A DNA stretch of 64,000 nucleotides from Staphylococcus haemolyticus. Its GTDB lineage: Bacteria; Bacillota; Bacilli; Staphylococcales; Staphylococcaceae. The notes beneath the pieces were generated by a model that was given only the letters and a program-made list of their open reading frames with translations, made no database searches and had not been told where the DNA came from. This document shows positions 43,616-54,009 of the stretch, in pieces. The position numbers and the translations under genes are program-made. Position 1 is the first letter of the stretch; each line of letters begins with the position of its first letter. Location: positions 496,001 to 560,000 of the forward strand of contig NZ_CP035291.1 of the NCBI RefSeq assembly GCF_006094395.1, in the 5' to 3' direction.

Positions 43616-45160
43616 TTATTTCGGAATTTTAACAGGTCCACCTGGTCCTAATGGAATACCTAGTAAGTACCAAGCGATAACGAATAATGTCCATACGACA
43701 CCTAACGCAAAGGTGTATGGCATTAAACTTGAAAGTAGGGAACCTAGTTTCATATTTTTATCATACTTTTGCGCGTAAGATAGAACGAGTGGCATATAAG
43801 GCATCATCGGAGTGATTGGGTTTGTAATTGAATCACCAACACGATAAATCATTTGAGTAAATGCAGGATGATAACCTAGTAAAATCATCATCGGTACAAA
43901 GATTGGAGCCAAAATACCCCATTTTGCTGATGCACTACCAATGATTAAATTAATCAAACCACTAAGAATAATGATGCCTATGATAAGTACGATACCATTT
44001 TGATGTTGAAGTAATTTGGCGCCATAGACTGATACAATAATACCAAGATTACTCCATTGTAAGAACGCTAATAATTGAGCTGCAAAGAATACGATTAATA
44101 TGAAAGACCCCATTGAACCAAGAGAGTCACTAATCATACTACCTAAATCTTTCGAGTTCTTGATTTGTTTACTCAAAATGCCATAGACCATACCAGGAAT
44201 TAAGAAAATAACAAGAATTACTAAACCAACCCCATTAATTAAAGGGGAGTCGTCAATAAGACTGCCTGTTTTCGCGTTTCTTAACCAACTTCCTTCTGGA
44301 ATACAACAAATGATTAGGGCAACAATCAGTAAAAGAAATGACATGTTCGCCCAGAACAATGCTTTCTTTTCAGTTGGCGTAATATGAGATGACGTTTCCT
44401 CTTCTTCATCATAATTTGCTTGACTCGCATCATATTCACCTAAACGTGGTATAACAACCTTTGTTGTAGTGAAATAGATAACAGGAAGTACTAAGATGAC
44501 ACTTGCGGCAATAAAGTACCAGTTCATAGCCACATTAATCTTGACGCTATCTGAAACAATCTTCGTCGCTGGTTCAGTAAAGGCATAGACTAATGCATCT
44601 TGCATACCAATTAAAAAGTTTGCACCAAAACCACCTAATGAAGAAGCATAGGCCATTGCAAGACCGGCGATTGGGTGATAGCCAATCTTAATAAAGATCA
44701 TTGCAGCAAGTGGGGGTAAGATGACTGTTGCTGCATCCCCAGCTAGACTTCCTAATATCCCAATTAAAATGATAGTCGGTACAATGATTTGATTTGAAGC
44801 TCGGTTAACAACTGAAATCATTAACTTATCAAAATATCCTGATTTCTCAGCAGCACCGACACCAATCATCACTGCTAATACAAGTCCTAGTGCAGGAAAT
44901 TCAGAAAAGTTCTTAACGGCATCATTCATAATCATAGCGATACCTTCAGTACTAAGAATACTCTTTATATGTATGGTTTCTCCATTCCCTGGATGTTTCA
45001 CTGATACGTCAAAAAGAGACACAATCCAAGTGATAACGGCTAAGCCAACACACATTAAGAAGAAAAGCATTGCAGGGTCTGGTAATTTATTACCAGCTTT
45101 TTCAACACCATTTAGAAATTTATTAACTAAAGATGTTCTTTCTTTTGTATTAGTGGTCAT
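43616..45160 (-). CDS. AbgT-family transporter
   Basis: A 514-residue membrane protein with about 11 helices, of the AbgT family (p-aminobenzoyl-glutamate uptake in E. coli, sulfonamide-metabolite efflux in other bacteria). Motifs include LPDPAMLFFLMC, the GSLAGDAATVILPPLAAMIF re-entrant loop, and GDSITNPITPMMPYMPL. The start ATG 45160 has AAAGGGGGG upstream; the codon at 45199 precedes this site. A family of M20/M42 peptidases often accompanies AbgT, and both types occur nearby, but not in the same operon. Confidence 0.88.
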   Translation of the reverse strand: MTTNTKERTSLVNKFLNGVEKAGNKLPDPAMLFFLMCVGLAVITWIVSLFDVSVKHPGNGETIHIKSILSTEGIAMIMNDAVKNFSEFPALGLVLAVMIGVGAAEKSGYFDKLMISVVNRASNQIIVPTIILIGILGSLAGDAATVILPPLAAMIFIKIGYHPIAGLAMAYASSLGGFGANFLIGMQDALVYAFTEPATKIVSDSVKINVAMNWYFIAASVILVLPVIYFTTTKVVIPRLGEYDASQANYDEEEETSSHITPTEKKALFWANMSFLLLIVALIICCIPEGSWLRNAKTGSLIDDSPLINGVGLVILVIFLIPGMVYGILSKQIKNSKDLGSMISDSLGSMGSFILIVFFAAQLLAFLQWSNLGIIVSVYGAKLLQHQNGIVLIIGIIILSGLINLIIGSASAKWGILAPIFVPMMILLGYHPAFTQMIYRVGDSITNPITPMMPYMPLVLSYAQKYDKNMKLGSLLSSLMPYTFALGVVWTLFVIAWYLLGIPLGPGGPVKIPK

Positions 45161-45428
45161 AAAATGCCCCCCTTTGTTAGTTAACTCAAAGTATAACAAA
45201 CTGATTTTTAAAATATAGCAATTTTCAGAAATTTAAGTATAAGAATTGGTTATTAATGTGATAAGTACAATAATAATTACTTATTAAATAAGATTGGAAT
45301 TAAATTGTGTGATGAAGCGCTATCATTATGAGCATAAGGTTTGAGGGTGTTTGAAGTGTGGAAGATAAATATTGTATAGATGAGTTAAATTTCATTAAAG
45401 AAATTTGAAAATAGGAGTGAAAGCCGTT

Positions 45429-46247
45429 ATGAAACGTTTAGAAAATAAAATTGCAGTCATCACTGGTGCAAGTACAGGTATCGGTCAAGCATCAGCAAAA
45501 GCCTTGGCTAATGAAGGTGCACATGTACTAGCCCTTGATATTTCGGATGAATTAGAAAAAACGGTTGAAGAAATAAATCATAATGGAGGTAAAGCTACTG
45601 CGTATAAAGTAGACATCTCAGATGATAAACAAGTCCAAGACTTTGCGGATAAAGCTAGAGATGAGTATGGGCGTGTAGATGTTATCTTTAATAATGCGGG
45701 TGTAGATAATAGCGCAGGCCGAATCCACGAGTATCCTGTTGAAGTATTCGATAAAATTATGGCAGTGGATATGAGAGGTACATTCTTAGTAACCAAATTC
45801 TTATTACCGTTAATGATGGAACAAGGCGGTTCTATTATTAATACGGCATCATTCTCAGGACAAGCGGCCGACTTATATCGTTCTGGATATAACGCTGCCA
45901 AAGGTGCAGTCATTAACTTTACGAAATCTATCGCTATTGAATATGGTCGTGAGAATATTCGTGCGAATGCTATTGCACCAGGAACAATTGAAACACCATT
46001 AGTAGACAATTTAGCTGGTACTTCAGAAGATGAAGCGGGTAAAACGTTCCGCGATAATCAAAAATGGGTCACTCCATTAGGTCGATTAGGTAAACCTGAA
46101 GAGGTAGGTAAACTTGTTGCATTTCTAGCATCTGACGATAGTTCATTTATTACTGGTGAAACGGTTCGAATTGATGGTGGTGTTATGGCTTATACTTGGC
46201 CAGGAGAAATGTTAAGTGATGATAGATGGAAGAATTCAGTAGAATAG
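45429..46247 (+). CDS. Short-chain dehydrogenase (glucose-dehydrogenase-like)
   Basis: A 272-residue classical SDR. The cofactor loop TGASTGIG is at residues 11-18, NNAG at about 88-91, and the catalytic Ser, Tyr and Lys lie in NTASFSG and YNAAKGA. It ends in ITGETVRIDGGVMAYTW, the usual C-terminal SDR motif. ATG 45429 lies nine bases after AGGAGTG. The substrate is unknown. It is divergent from abgT. Confidence 0.85.
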   Translation: MKRLENKIAVITGASTGIGQASAKALANEGAHVLALDISDELEKTVEEINHNGGKATAYKVDISDDKQVQDFADKARDEYGRVDVIFNNAGVDNSAGRIHEYPVEVFDKIMAVDMRGTFLVTKFLLPLMMEQGGSIINTASFSGQAADLYRSGYNAAKGAVINFTKSIAIEYGRENIRANAIAPGTIETPLVDNLAGTSEDEAGKTFRDNQKWVTPLGRLGKPEEVGKLVAFLASDDSSFITGETVRIDGGVMAYTWPGEMLSDDRWKNSVE

Positions 46248-46290
46248 CAATTAATTGTAATAGTTAAATTAAAATGAAGGTTAATATTAT

Positions 46291-46322
46291 AACCCCAGTC
46301 TATGGCAGTAGACTAGGGTTTA
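46291..46322. terminator. Terminator between convergent SDR and M42 genes
   Basis: AACCCCAGTCTA (46291-46302) pairs with TAGACTAGGGTT (46309-46320) with one mismatch. Further dyads follow at 46323-46341 and CACACTAGTGTG at 46366-46377, with no gene between 46248 and 46439. Confidence 0.7.
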
Positions 46323-46439
46323 GTGACGTCAAATGACGTTAATCTTCATTATATTAAGCACACCACACACTAGTGTGAGAATGCGATATTTTGATGATAT
46401 GACTTAAACTATCAAATTCATAATATTTTAACTAGTAAC

Positions 46440-47516
46440 TTACCATTTTATTCTCTCATAAGCATCATCATTTAGTGAACGAACGATTTCAGTTACAAGG
46501 CGTACTGAATTTTCATAATCATCTGTGTGGAGTACTGACACATTTGAATGCATATAACGTAAGGCAACGCCAATAGAAATTGTAGGTATACCTTCATTTG
46601 CAACATGGATACTTCCTGCATCTGTACCACCGCCAGCTGTTGTATCCCATTGCACAGTAATGTAATGTCTTCTTGCAACTTCTTTAATATGTTGACGTAA
46701 GCCTTGATGTGCAACATTAGATGCATCCATTAAGATTACTACAGGACCATTTCCTAAAGTCGTCTCACTTCCAAGGTTGTTCATTCCTGGTGTATCGTAT
46801 GCGACTGCAACATCCACTGCAATAGCGAGGTCAGGTTTGATTTTATTAGCAGCAACTTTAGCACCACGCAATCCAACTTCTTCTTGCACAGTTGCCCCTG
46901 CATATAAATCTACACCGATTTGTTCGTCTTTAAGTCTTTTTAAAACATCGATTGCAAGTGCACAACCGTAGCGATTATCGAATGCCTTAGCAGTTAAATA
47001 TTTGCCATTCGCTAATTCTTCAAATTCACTATAAGGTGTAATCATATTGCCAACTTCGATACCGTGATTTTCAGCATCTTCTTTACTTCGAACACCGATA
47101 TCAATGAACATATCTTTAATTTGGACAGGCTTCTTACGTTCTTCTGGATCAAGTACGTGTGGTGGTTTTGAACCGATAAGACCACGGATTTCAGTACCAT
47201 CATCTGTTGTGATAGTTACTTTTTGAGATAACATGACTTGATTCCACCAACCACCAATAGGTTGGAATTTGATAAATCCATTATTATCGATTTTAGTCAC
47301 GATAAAGCCAATTTCATCTAAGTGGCCAGCGACCATAAGTGATTTTGTTCCATTGTCACTTGCTTTTTTACCGAAGATACCACCCAAACCATCTTCTATA
47401 ATTTCATCACTTACAGGCTCTAAATATTCTTTCATCTTTGCCTTTACATTGCGTTCATAACCAGCAATGCCATTTACATCAGTCAATGATTTCAATAATT
47501 CAATTGATTCTTTCAT
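46440..47516 (-). CDS. M42-family glutamyl aminopeptidase
   Basis: A 358-residue cobalt/zinc aminopeptidase of the M42 family, which forms tetrahedral cytoplasmic complexes. Ligands are visible in AGHLDEIGF (His), KAFDNRYG (Asp), VQEEVGLRGAK (the Glu pair), AVDVAVAYDTPG and MHSNVSVLHTDD (His). The ATG at 47516 follows AGGAAG; a codon at 47552 would add 12 residues without a ribosome site. Confidence 0.88.
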   Translation of the reverse strand: MKESIELLKSLTDVNGIAGYERNVKAKMKEYLEPVSDEIIEDGLGGIFGKKASDNGTKSLMVAGHLDEIGFIVTKIDNNGFIKFQPIGGWWNQVMLSQKVTITTDDGTEIRGLIGSKPPHVLDPEERKKPVQIKDMFIDIGVRSKEDAENHGIEVGNMITPYSEFEELANGKYLTAKAFDNRYGCALAIDVLKRLKDEQIGVDLYAGATVQEEVGLRGAKVAANKIKPDLAIAVDVAVAYDTPGMNNLGSETTLGNGPVVILMDASNVAHQGLRQHIKEVARRHYITVQWDTTAGGGTDAGSIHVANEGIPTISIGVALRYMHSNVSVLHTDDYENSVRLVTEIVRSLNDDAYERIKW

Positions 47517-47677
47517 AAGCACACACTTCCTAACGTCATTATTTACTATCATTGTAGCATGTAGATTTTTGATTTTCTGAAAAAATTGTTTCTAATAAAA
47601 ATTATCTGGTAATGATATACGTAATAAGATAAAGTAAATGCTATAATTTAATTGAAAAATGACACAGTGGGAAGTAG

Positions 47678-48145
47678 ATGAGTATGATGAAAAAGTTCTT
47701 TGTATTGACGATATTAATGGTGTTAAGTGTAAGTATATTAGGAGCGTGTAGTAAGGAACGCTCTAAGACATATGAAGGTGACATGGAAGGGAAGCATGTA
47801 TTAACGACATTGTCTTATAAAAAGAATAAAGTAGTAAAACAATCAACGGTAACAACATTAAAATATAATGATTTCGGTATGTCTAAGAAAGAAGCTAAGA
47901 AGACGTTCCATGATCATCATCAATTGAAAGACCTTAAAGGTGTATCTTATAGCTTAGAAAATAATCATGAAAAATGGGTTGAAACAATCGATATAAACTA
48001 TAAAAAAGCAAACATCAAAGAAGTCGAGAAGCACTTCTCTTTAATGGCAACATCTAAAAAAGGCAAAAAGGTCAATATGGAAGGGACCGTTAGAGAATTA
48101 AAGAAATTAGGCTTTAAACAAAAAAGTAATATGACAGATGAATAA
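47678..48145 (+). CDS. YehR-like lipoprotein (DUF1307)
   Basis: A 155-residue secreted lipoprotein. The signal peptide ends in SILGAC (lipid-modified Cys at about residue 23). The mature part matches the YehR/DUF1307 family, with the paired strand motif TLSYKKNKVVKQSTVTTLKY. YehR-like proteins are of unknown function. The start could be ATG 47678 or ATG 47684. TATAAT lies at 47642-47647. Confidence 0.83.
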   Translation: MSMMKKFFVLTILMVLSVSILGACSKERSKTYEGDMEGKHVLTTLSYKKNKVVKQSTVTTLKYNDFGMSKKEAKKTFHDHHQLKDLKGVSYSLENNHEKWVETIDINYKKANIKEVEKHFSLMATSKKGKKVNMEGTVRELKKLGFKQKSNMTDE

Positions 48146-48155
48146 TGAATCATAA

Positions 48156-48202
48156 AAGCTGTAACAACGAGTAATGCTCAAGTCGTTACAGCTTGTTTTT
48201 TA
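48156..48202. terminator. Bidirectional terminator
   Basis: AAGCTGTAACAAC (48156-48168) pairs with GTCGTTACAGCTT (48182-48194) with one mismatch, followed by GTTTTTT. It lies between the convergent lipoprotein and metY genes. Confidence 0.8.
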
Positions 48203-48205
48203 TGA

Positions 48206-49492
48206 TTAAATAATGCTAAGTGCATCGTTTAAGTCGTTAATAATATCTTCAGCATTTTCAGTACCTATAGATAGACGAACCATTTCAGGAAGTACACCAG
48301 ATTGACGCTGTTCTGCTTCAGTCAATTGTTGATGTGTTGTACTTGCAGGGTGGATGACAAGTGATTTAGAGTCTCCTACATTTGCAAGTAATGAGAATAG
48401 TTGTAATTTATCTACGAAGCGGGCGATATCTTCCACTGAACCATCCACGCCAAATGTAAGAATAGCACCTTGTCCTTTAGATAGATACTTTTTAGCCAAG
48501 CTATGATATTTATTGTTTTCAAGGCCTGGATAATTTACCCAAGTGACTTTAGGATGTTGATCTAAAAATTGAGCAATTTTTAAGGCATTTTCAGAGTGAC
48601 GTTCCATACGTAGATGTAATGTTTCTAAACCAATTAAAAATTCATGAACATTATAAGGCGATACAGCTGAACCTAAATCACGTAATAATTGAACACGTGC
48701 TTTAGTGATGTATGCAGCTTCACCTACATCATTCGTATATGAAATGCCATGATAACTTGGATCAGGTTCGACTAATCCAGGGAACTTACCGTTATCCCAA
48801 TTAAACTTACCGCTATCAACTATAATGCCGCCTATTGATGTACCATGGCCCCCTATAAATTTAGTAGCTGAATGGATAGCAATATCAGCACCATGTTCAA
48901 ATGGACGACATAAATAAGGAGAAGCAAAAGTATTATCAATGACAAGTGGTAAACCATTATCGTGAGCAATTTGTGCTACCGCTTCAATATCTAATACATC
49001 TATAGCTGGATTACCGATTGTTTCAGCATAAATCGCTCTTGTTTTATCATTAATCGCTGCTTTAAAGTTGTTAGGATCACTAGGGTCAACAAAGTGAACT
49101 TTAATACCTAGTTTTGCAAAGGTGATGTTTAATAAGTTATAAGAACCGCCATATAGGTTAGACGATGCTACAATTTCTGAACCAGTTTCCACAATATTAA
49201 GTAATGCCAATGTAATAGCAGCTTGACCTGAAGAGGTAGCTAATGCACCAACACCACCTTCTAATTGTGTGATACGAGCTTCAAAGACATTCTGAGTTGG
49301 GTTCATAATTCGTGTGTAAATATTACCTGGTTTAGCCAAAGAGAATAGGTCTTGGGCATGTTGCGTATCATCAAAGACATAACTTGATGTTTGGTAAATA
49401 GGCACAGCACGTGATTTTGAGAATTCATCGATAACTTGTCCGGCATGAATTGTTTGTGTTTCAAATTTCCAATTTGGATGATTGTCTGTCAT
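48206..49492 (-). CDS. metY: O-acetylhomoserine sulfhydrylase (MetY-like)
   Basis: A 428-residue PLP enzyme of the Cys/Met metabolism family. The PLP lysine is in [16 protein letters not shown], with YGGSYNLL for phosphate binding and the N terminus [12 protein letters not shown] typical of O-acetylhomoserine aminocarboxypropyltransferases. It makes homocysteine from O-acetylhomoserine and sulfide. ATG 49492 follows GGAGGTAA. On its strand TTGATT-N16-TATAAT and a palindrome AGAATATTCT (49513-49522) precede it. No S-box or T-box leader is seen. Confidence 0.9.
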   Translation of the reverse strand: MTDNHPNWKFETQTIHAGQVIDEFSKSRAVPIYQTSSYVFDDTQHAQDLFSLAKPGNIYTRIMNPTQNVFEARITQLEGGVGALATSSGQAAITLALLNIVETGSEIVASSNLYGGSYNLLNITFAKLGIKVHFVDPSDPNNFKAAINDKTRAIYAETIGNPAIDVLDIEAVAQIAHDNGLPLVIDNTFASPYLCRPFEHGADIAIHSATKFIGGHGTSIGGIIVDSGKFNWDNGKFPGLVEPDPSYHGISYTNDVGEAAYITKARVQLLRDLGSAVSPYNVHEFLIGLETLHLRMERHSENALKIAQFLDQHPKVTWVNYPGLENNKYHSLAKKYLSKGQGAILTFGVDGSVEDIARFVDKLQLFSLLANVGDSKSLVIHPASTTHQQLTEAEQRQSGVLPEMVRLSIGTENAEDIINDLNDALSII

Positions 49493-49654
49493 AAATATTA
49501 CCTCCAATCAATAGAATATTCTGATAATTTATTTTTAATTATTATACAGCACTTTAAAATGAAATCAAACTGAATTAGTAGGAATTGAAAGGTAGGGGAT
49601 AGAATTTCTGAACGATATATATAGGGTGTTCAATAAAATCAAGAAATACTAAGC

Positions 49655-49690
49655 AAGAGAAGGCACTTGATATAAGCACCTTCTCTTTTT
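49655..49690. terminator. Hairpin between glutamate-synthase-like gene and metY
   Basis: AAGAGAAGG (49655-49663) pairs with CCTTCTCTT (49679-49687). The T-run is on the plus-strand side, so its use as terminator for the minus-strand gene ending at 49766 is uncertain. Confidence 0.5.
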
Positions 49691-49765
49691 AGTCAGCTAT
49701 TACGAGTATACGAAATAGCTATAAAATATTATTTTGTCCGAACCTAACCTAAATTTGTCATCGAG

Positions 49766-51346
49766 TTAACGTATTAATTTCAATTTATAGTCAATGATAT
49801 TTTCTATTGAACCATCAATGCGTTTAATTACAATATGGTCACTTGTAATTTCATTCGGACTTTTGACACCAACTGCGGCTGCAATGTTAAATAGTCCTTC
49901 ATGTAAACTTGTAATATAGTTCGTTACTCGATATTGCTTTTCATCGACAATGAGTGCTTTTTCTTTCTTAGGATCTGTCGTCGCAACACCCACAGGACAT
50001 GTATTTAAGTGACATTGTTGACTCATAATACAACCTACACTAATCATCATGCCACGAGCAATATTAACTAAATCGGCACCTAATCCTAAAGCAATTGCTA
50101 CTTTATCTGGCGTGATTAATTTACCTGAGGCAAAGATTTTCATTTTATCTCTAATTTGATGTTGCTCTAACATACCAGATACGATAGGCAGCGCCGTAAA
50201 TAGTGGTAAACCGACACCATCTTGTAATTCTTGGAATGTCGCACCTGTACCACCTTCGCCGCCATCAATTGTGATGAAATCCGGGTAAATATTCATATCA
50301 ACCATCGATTGAACTAGCGCTTCAATTTCTTCAACTTTACTCACTACGATTTTAAAGCCGACAGGTTTTTGACCTAGTTGACGTAGTTTATCTACAAATT
50401 GTAATAAGTCTTCAGGTGAGTCTATAAAATCAAATCGGTTAGGTGAATTCACGGTTTTATAGGGTTCGATGTTTCTGATTTTGGCTATTTCTTCTGTAAC
50501 TTTATTGCCCTCCATATGTCCACCGCGGGTTTTAGCACCTTGTGCGAGTTTAATTTCAAATGCTTTTACCTCTTTATGATTGGCTGTCTTCAGAAATTGC
50601 TCGTCGCTAAAGTTGCCATCTTTATCACGGACACCGAAAAGACCTGGTCCGATTTGGAAGATAATGTCGCCACCACCTTTAAGGTGATATTCTGACAATC
50701 CACCTTCACCTGTATTCATCCATGTGCCTGCACGAGCTAACCCTTGAGATAATGCAGTGATTGCTCGACCACCAAGTGCACCGTAGCTCATTCCTGATTG
50801 ACCGACTAGACGTTTGATTTTATATGGATGTCTTAGATTGTTTCCGAGAATAATAGCGTTATCGTCTGTTAAGTAATACGGATCAATATCTGTTTGATCT
50901 CTATGTTCATCACGTTGAAATAAACGCTCGTTGTCTACTTTATAGATAAATGTTGAAATCATAGTTTGATTATCAATTTGTAATTCATTACGTTGTAAAG
51001 GAAACATTGTATTTCGTATGTAAAATCCATCCTTATACTCTCGTTGTGTTCCAAAACTAGACATTCGAGAGTTGTATTTACCTGCTAGCACAATATTTGT
51101 GTACTGGTTTCTTGAAAATGGTTTCCCCTCTGTATCATTAGCAAATAAGTATTGACGTAATTCTGGTCCAATCTTTTCTGCAAAGTAACGTACACGTCCT
51201 AGAACAGGATAATTACGTAAGACACTGTGTTGATTCTGCCCTTTATCTTTAAATAGCAACACAAGTACTAAGCCGATTATTGAAAGAATCACAATAAATA
51301 TCATGATGTTAACAATAAACTGCATAACTGTAAGTATAGAAATCAA
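49766..51346 (-). CDS. FMN-binding glutamate synthase family protein
   Basis: A 526-residue protein matching the FMN/iron-sulfur synthase domain of glutamate synthase, preceded by one N-terminal membrane helix (residues about 8-35). Motifs are GGEGGTGATFQELQDG for FMN and CHLNTCPVGVATTD for the 3Fe-4S cluster. It lacks the glutaminase domain, so it is not a complete GltB. The start is TTG 51346, eight bases after AAAGGGGGAG; the ATG at 51394 precedes that site. Its substrate is not established in this family. Confidence 0.87.
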   Translation of the reverse strand: MISILTVMQFIVNIMIFIVILSIIGLVLVLLFKDKGQNQHSVLRNYPVLGRVRYFAEKIGPELRQYLFANDTEGKPFSRNQYTNIVLAGKYNSRMSSFGTQREYKDGFYIRNTMFPLQRNELQIDNQTMISTFIYKVDNERLFQRDEHRDQTDIDPYYLTDDNAIILGNNLRHPYKIKRLVGQSGMSYGALGGRAITALSQGLARAGTWMNTGEGGLSEYHLKGGGDIIFQIGPGLFGVRDKDGNFSDEQFLKTANHKEVKAFEIKLAQGAKTRGGHMEGNKVTEEIAKIRNIEPYKTVNSPNRFDFIDSPEDLLQFVDKLRQLGQKPVGFKIVVSKVEEIEALVQSMVDMNIYPDFITIDGGEGGTGATFQELQDGVGLPLFTALPIVSGMLEQHQIRDKMKIFASGKLITPDKVAIALGLGADLVNIARGMMISVGCIMSQQCHLNTCPVGVATTDPKKEKALIVDEKQYRVTNYITSLHEGLFNIAAAVGVKSPNEITSDHIVIKRIDGSIENIIDYKLKLIR

Positions 51347-51531
51347 TTTTATTTCTCCCCCTTTGAACTTTCTACAATTAAAATCATACACCAATGTAAA
51401 TCTTTTACAATTTAAATTAGGAAGAAATTTTCAATTTCTTAATATTAATAATCTGATAGAATAACAAATGATATATGACATACATGTATTTCGATGATAA
51501 AGTATGATGTACAAGATGTAAGAGGTGACCT

Positions 51532-52314
51532 ATGGAAAAAAAGGGAAAGTCATTGAAACAAGAGGGTTTAAGAAATCAATGGGGAAGTCCTGAAGTAGTA
51601 AAAAAAGATTTCTTATTAATACCCATTTACATCGTTTTTCAAAATTTAATGCCAATTATTATTGTTTTCGGTGTTCTAGGTGTTCATGCGATGATAACGC
51701 AAGACCCGCCACCACTCTATTTATATAATTTGATGTTGAGCGTCAGTTTCGTTATAGCGCAATTTATTGTTATCGTATCATTTTTTGCATTACATAAACT
51801 CTATATTGCTGATGTGTCATTTAGACAATTTCGCATTGCTAAACGTAATTACTTACCATTAATAGTTAGTGTGAGTATCAGTGCATTATTGCTATATTAT
51901 GCTTTTAATTTTGTAGCGCAGAAACTACCTAAACCTTTAAGTTATGATGTAACTCAAGCGCAACTTCGTCTTGAAGGTCTATTCAATCATCCAATTGCAA
52001 TTGTGTTTACTTTTATTACAGTGGTTGCATTACAACCTTTAATTCAAGAATTAATTTATCGACATTTAATCATTCATGAACTCGGAAAAAAGCTGAATTT
52101 GATGGTAGTTATTGTATTGAGTATAGTGATAGAAGTAAGTGTACAGGTATATGACTTGATATCCATCATGGAAGTGATACCGTATTTAATATTATCAATT
52201 GGCTCTATCATTATTTACATAAGAAGTGGAAAGAGTTTAGCAGCATCATATCTTTATCATAGCTCTGTACATTTGGTGATATTTATTACTACAATGGTAG
52301 AGAAGTTCTTTTAA
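51532..52314 (+). CDS. CPBP-family membrane protein with degenerate active site
   Basis: A 260-residue protein with about seven helices and the CPBP (Abi/CAAX protease-like) fold. The first active-site motif EExxxR reads QELIYR here (Gln172 in place of the first Glu). The second motif FxxxH, present in its neighbour, has lost phenylalanine and histidine (VIEVSVQVY). The downstream paralogue is intact. It shares RHLIIHELGKKL word for word with it, so this looks like a tandem duplicate whose protease activity has been lost. Confidence 0.82.
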   Translation: MEKKGKSLKQEGLRNQWGSPEVVKKDFLLIPIYIVFQNLMPIIIVFGVLGVHAMITQDPPPLYLYNLMLSVSFVIAQFIVIVSFFALHKLYIADVSFRQFRIAKRNYLPLIVSVSISALLLYYAFNFVAQKLPKPLSYDVTQAQLRLEGLFNHPIAIVFTFITVVALQPLIQELIYRHLIIHELGKKLNLMVVIVLSIVIEVSVQVYDLISIMEVIPYLILSIGSIIIYIRSGKSLAASYLYHSSVHLVIFITTMVEKFF

Positions 52315-52369
52315 TTTTTGATAATAGTTGAAATTTACATATTCAAAAAGAATAGATAGGGAGAGACTT

Positions 52370-53170
52370 ATGACAAATGAATATGAACATTCGCAAGAAA
52401 CATCTAAGCATTCACAACTAAACAATGAATTTGCATCAAAACGAATTGTTAAACGTGATTTCTGGCTTATACCAGGCTACTTAATTATTAATATTGTTTT
52501 GCCATTGATATTAACAATAGTTGTAATGATTACGATTGTAGCTATTACGGGTCAAACCTCACAAGATCCTTTCATAAAACAATTAATGGGGATTAATCAA
52601 ATTTTTGTCTTATTAGGACAGTGTCTGTTATTACTATTATTTTATTTAATGCATCGCAAATCGCTTATTCCATTAGCAATTCAACGCTTTAAAGATTTGA
52701 AAAAACATATCATACTGATTATTGTTGTTCTCATTGCGATGTATTTGGCACAATTTTTATACGGAAACTTAATAGAATTGCTACCTGAAAAATATCAGTT
52801 TAATAATACTGAAAATAATAAACAAATTGAGGAACTCTTTAAGACGAGATGGATTTGGCCAATATTATTTTTAGATATAGTAATCGTTACGCCAATCGTT
52901 GAGGAATTACTCTTTAGACATCTCATTATTCATGAACTCGGTAAGAAATTAACATATGGTGCAATGTACGTTGTATCAGTATTAATCTTTGCTGGATTAC
53001 ACGTACTAAGCGCATCATCTCCATTTGAAGTTGGACCATATTTAATTATGGCTATTGGATTTGTTGTTGCGTATCACTATAGTGGTCGTAACTTAGCAAT
53101 CACCATTACGTTGCATATGATAAATAACTTAATTTCATATTTCTCTATTATTATTTCGATTATTTGGTAA
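52370..53170 (+). CDS. CPBP-family intramembrane metalloprotease
   Basis: A 266-residue multi-helix CPBP protein with intact motifs: EELLFR (Glu178, Glu179, Arg183), FAGLH (Phe207, His211) and the C-terminal HMINN. Such enzymes are related to CAAX prenyl proteases and bacteriocin-immunity proteins. The ATG at 52370 follows AGGGAGAG; it is 55 bases downstream of the degenerate paralogue and likely on the same transcript. Confidence 0.87.
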   Translation: MTNEYEHSQETSKHSQLNNEFASKRIVKRDFWLIPGYLIINIVLPLILTIVVMITIVAITGQTSQDPFIKQLMGINQIFVLLGQCLLLLLFYLMHRKSLIPLAIQRFKDLKKHIILIIVVLIAMYLAQFLYGNLIELLPEKYQFNNTENNKQIEELFKTRWIWPILFLDIVIVTPIVEELLFRHLIIHELGKKLTYGAMYVVSVLIFAGLHVLSASSPFEVGPYLIMAIGFVVAYHYSGRNLAITITLHMINNLISYFSIIISIIW

Positions 53171-53346
53171 TCGATTTACTCCGATTGAAGTGAGATACAG
53201 TGAATCAAGAAATGTTAACTTGAATTTGCTTATTTTACTTCTTTTTTTGTTATTATAGATATAAATGATGCTAGAACAGATTAAATAAAAAAGTATTTTA
53301 ATTTATTTTCCAATAAAAGTAATAGTTAAGAGGAGGTTAGTAACAG

Positions 53347-54009
53347 ATGTTATTAAACATCAAAAATTTATCATATAAAGCGGATAGACGTATGATACTC
53401 AAAAATATCAACTTTCAATTAAATGAAGGTGAGGCAGTAGCAATCATAGGTCCATCCGGTAGTGGGAAGAGTACATTTTTAAAGCAGATTAATAATCTAA
53501 TTAGCCCGACAGATGGGGAACTTTATTTCAAAGATAAGCCATTCAATGACTATCCTCCTGAAGAATTGCGTATGAAGATAAGTTATCTCATGCAACAGAG
53601 TCAACTTTTTGGTGAGACGATTGGGGATAACATGTCATTTCCAGCGTTAGCTCGTGATGCGCACTTTGATAAGGAAAAGGCACTCGATTTATTGAAGAAA
53701 GTAAACTTAGGTCAGTATGATTTAAACTCTAAGATTGAACATCTATCCGGAGGTGAACGTCAAAGGATTACGATTGCACGTCAACTTATGTATCGTCCGG
53801 ATATATTATTGCTAGATGAATCTACAAGTGCACTCGACACGCAAAATAAGCACATTATTGAACAAATGATTTTTGACATGGTTAAAGAAGGTGTCGCAGT
53901 CTTATGGATTACGCACAGTGATGACCAGAGTATGAGACATTTTCATAGAAGAATAACAATTAGTGATGGTGAGATAACGAAAGAGGAGGCGTTAAATCAG
54001 AATGAGTAA
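53347..54009 (+). CDS. ABC transporter ATPase, FetA (YbbL)-like
   Basis: A 220-residue ABC ATPase. Walker A is GPSGSGKST, the signature LSGGERQR, Walker B ILLLDE, followed by the H-loop WITHS. It is coupled by an eight-base overlap to a UPF0014 permease, the arrangement of E. coli FetAB, described as an iron exporter that protects from oxidative stress. AGAGGAGG precedes ATG 53347. Confidence 0.88.
   Translation: MLLNIKNLSYKADRRMILKNINFQLNEGEAVAIIGPSGSGKSTFLKQINNLISPTDGELYFKDKPFNDYPPEELRMKISYLMQQSQLFGETIGDNMSFPALARDAHFDKEKALDLLKKVNLGQYDLNSKIEHLSGGERQRITIARQLMYRPDILLLDESTSALDTQNKHIIEQMIFDMVKEGVAVLWITHSDDQSMRHFHRRITISDGEITKEEALNQNE

Noticed and set aside
45305-45330. A cre-like sequence upstream of the second SDR gene
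   Set aside because: The spacing between half-sites is one base short of the consensus, so I do not count it.
46366-46377. Palindrome CACACTAGTGTG
   Set aside because: It lies between convergent gene ends with no promoter nearby, so no role could be supported.
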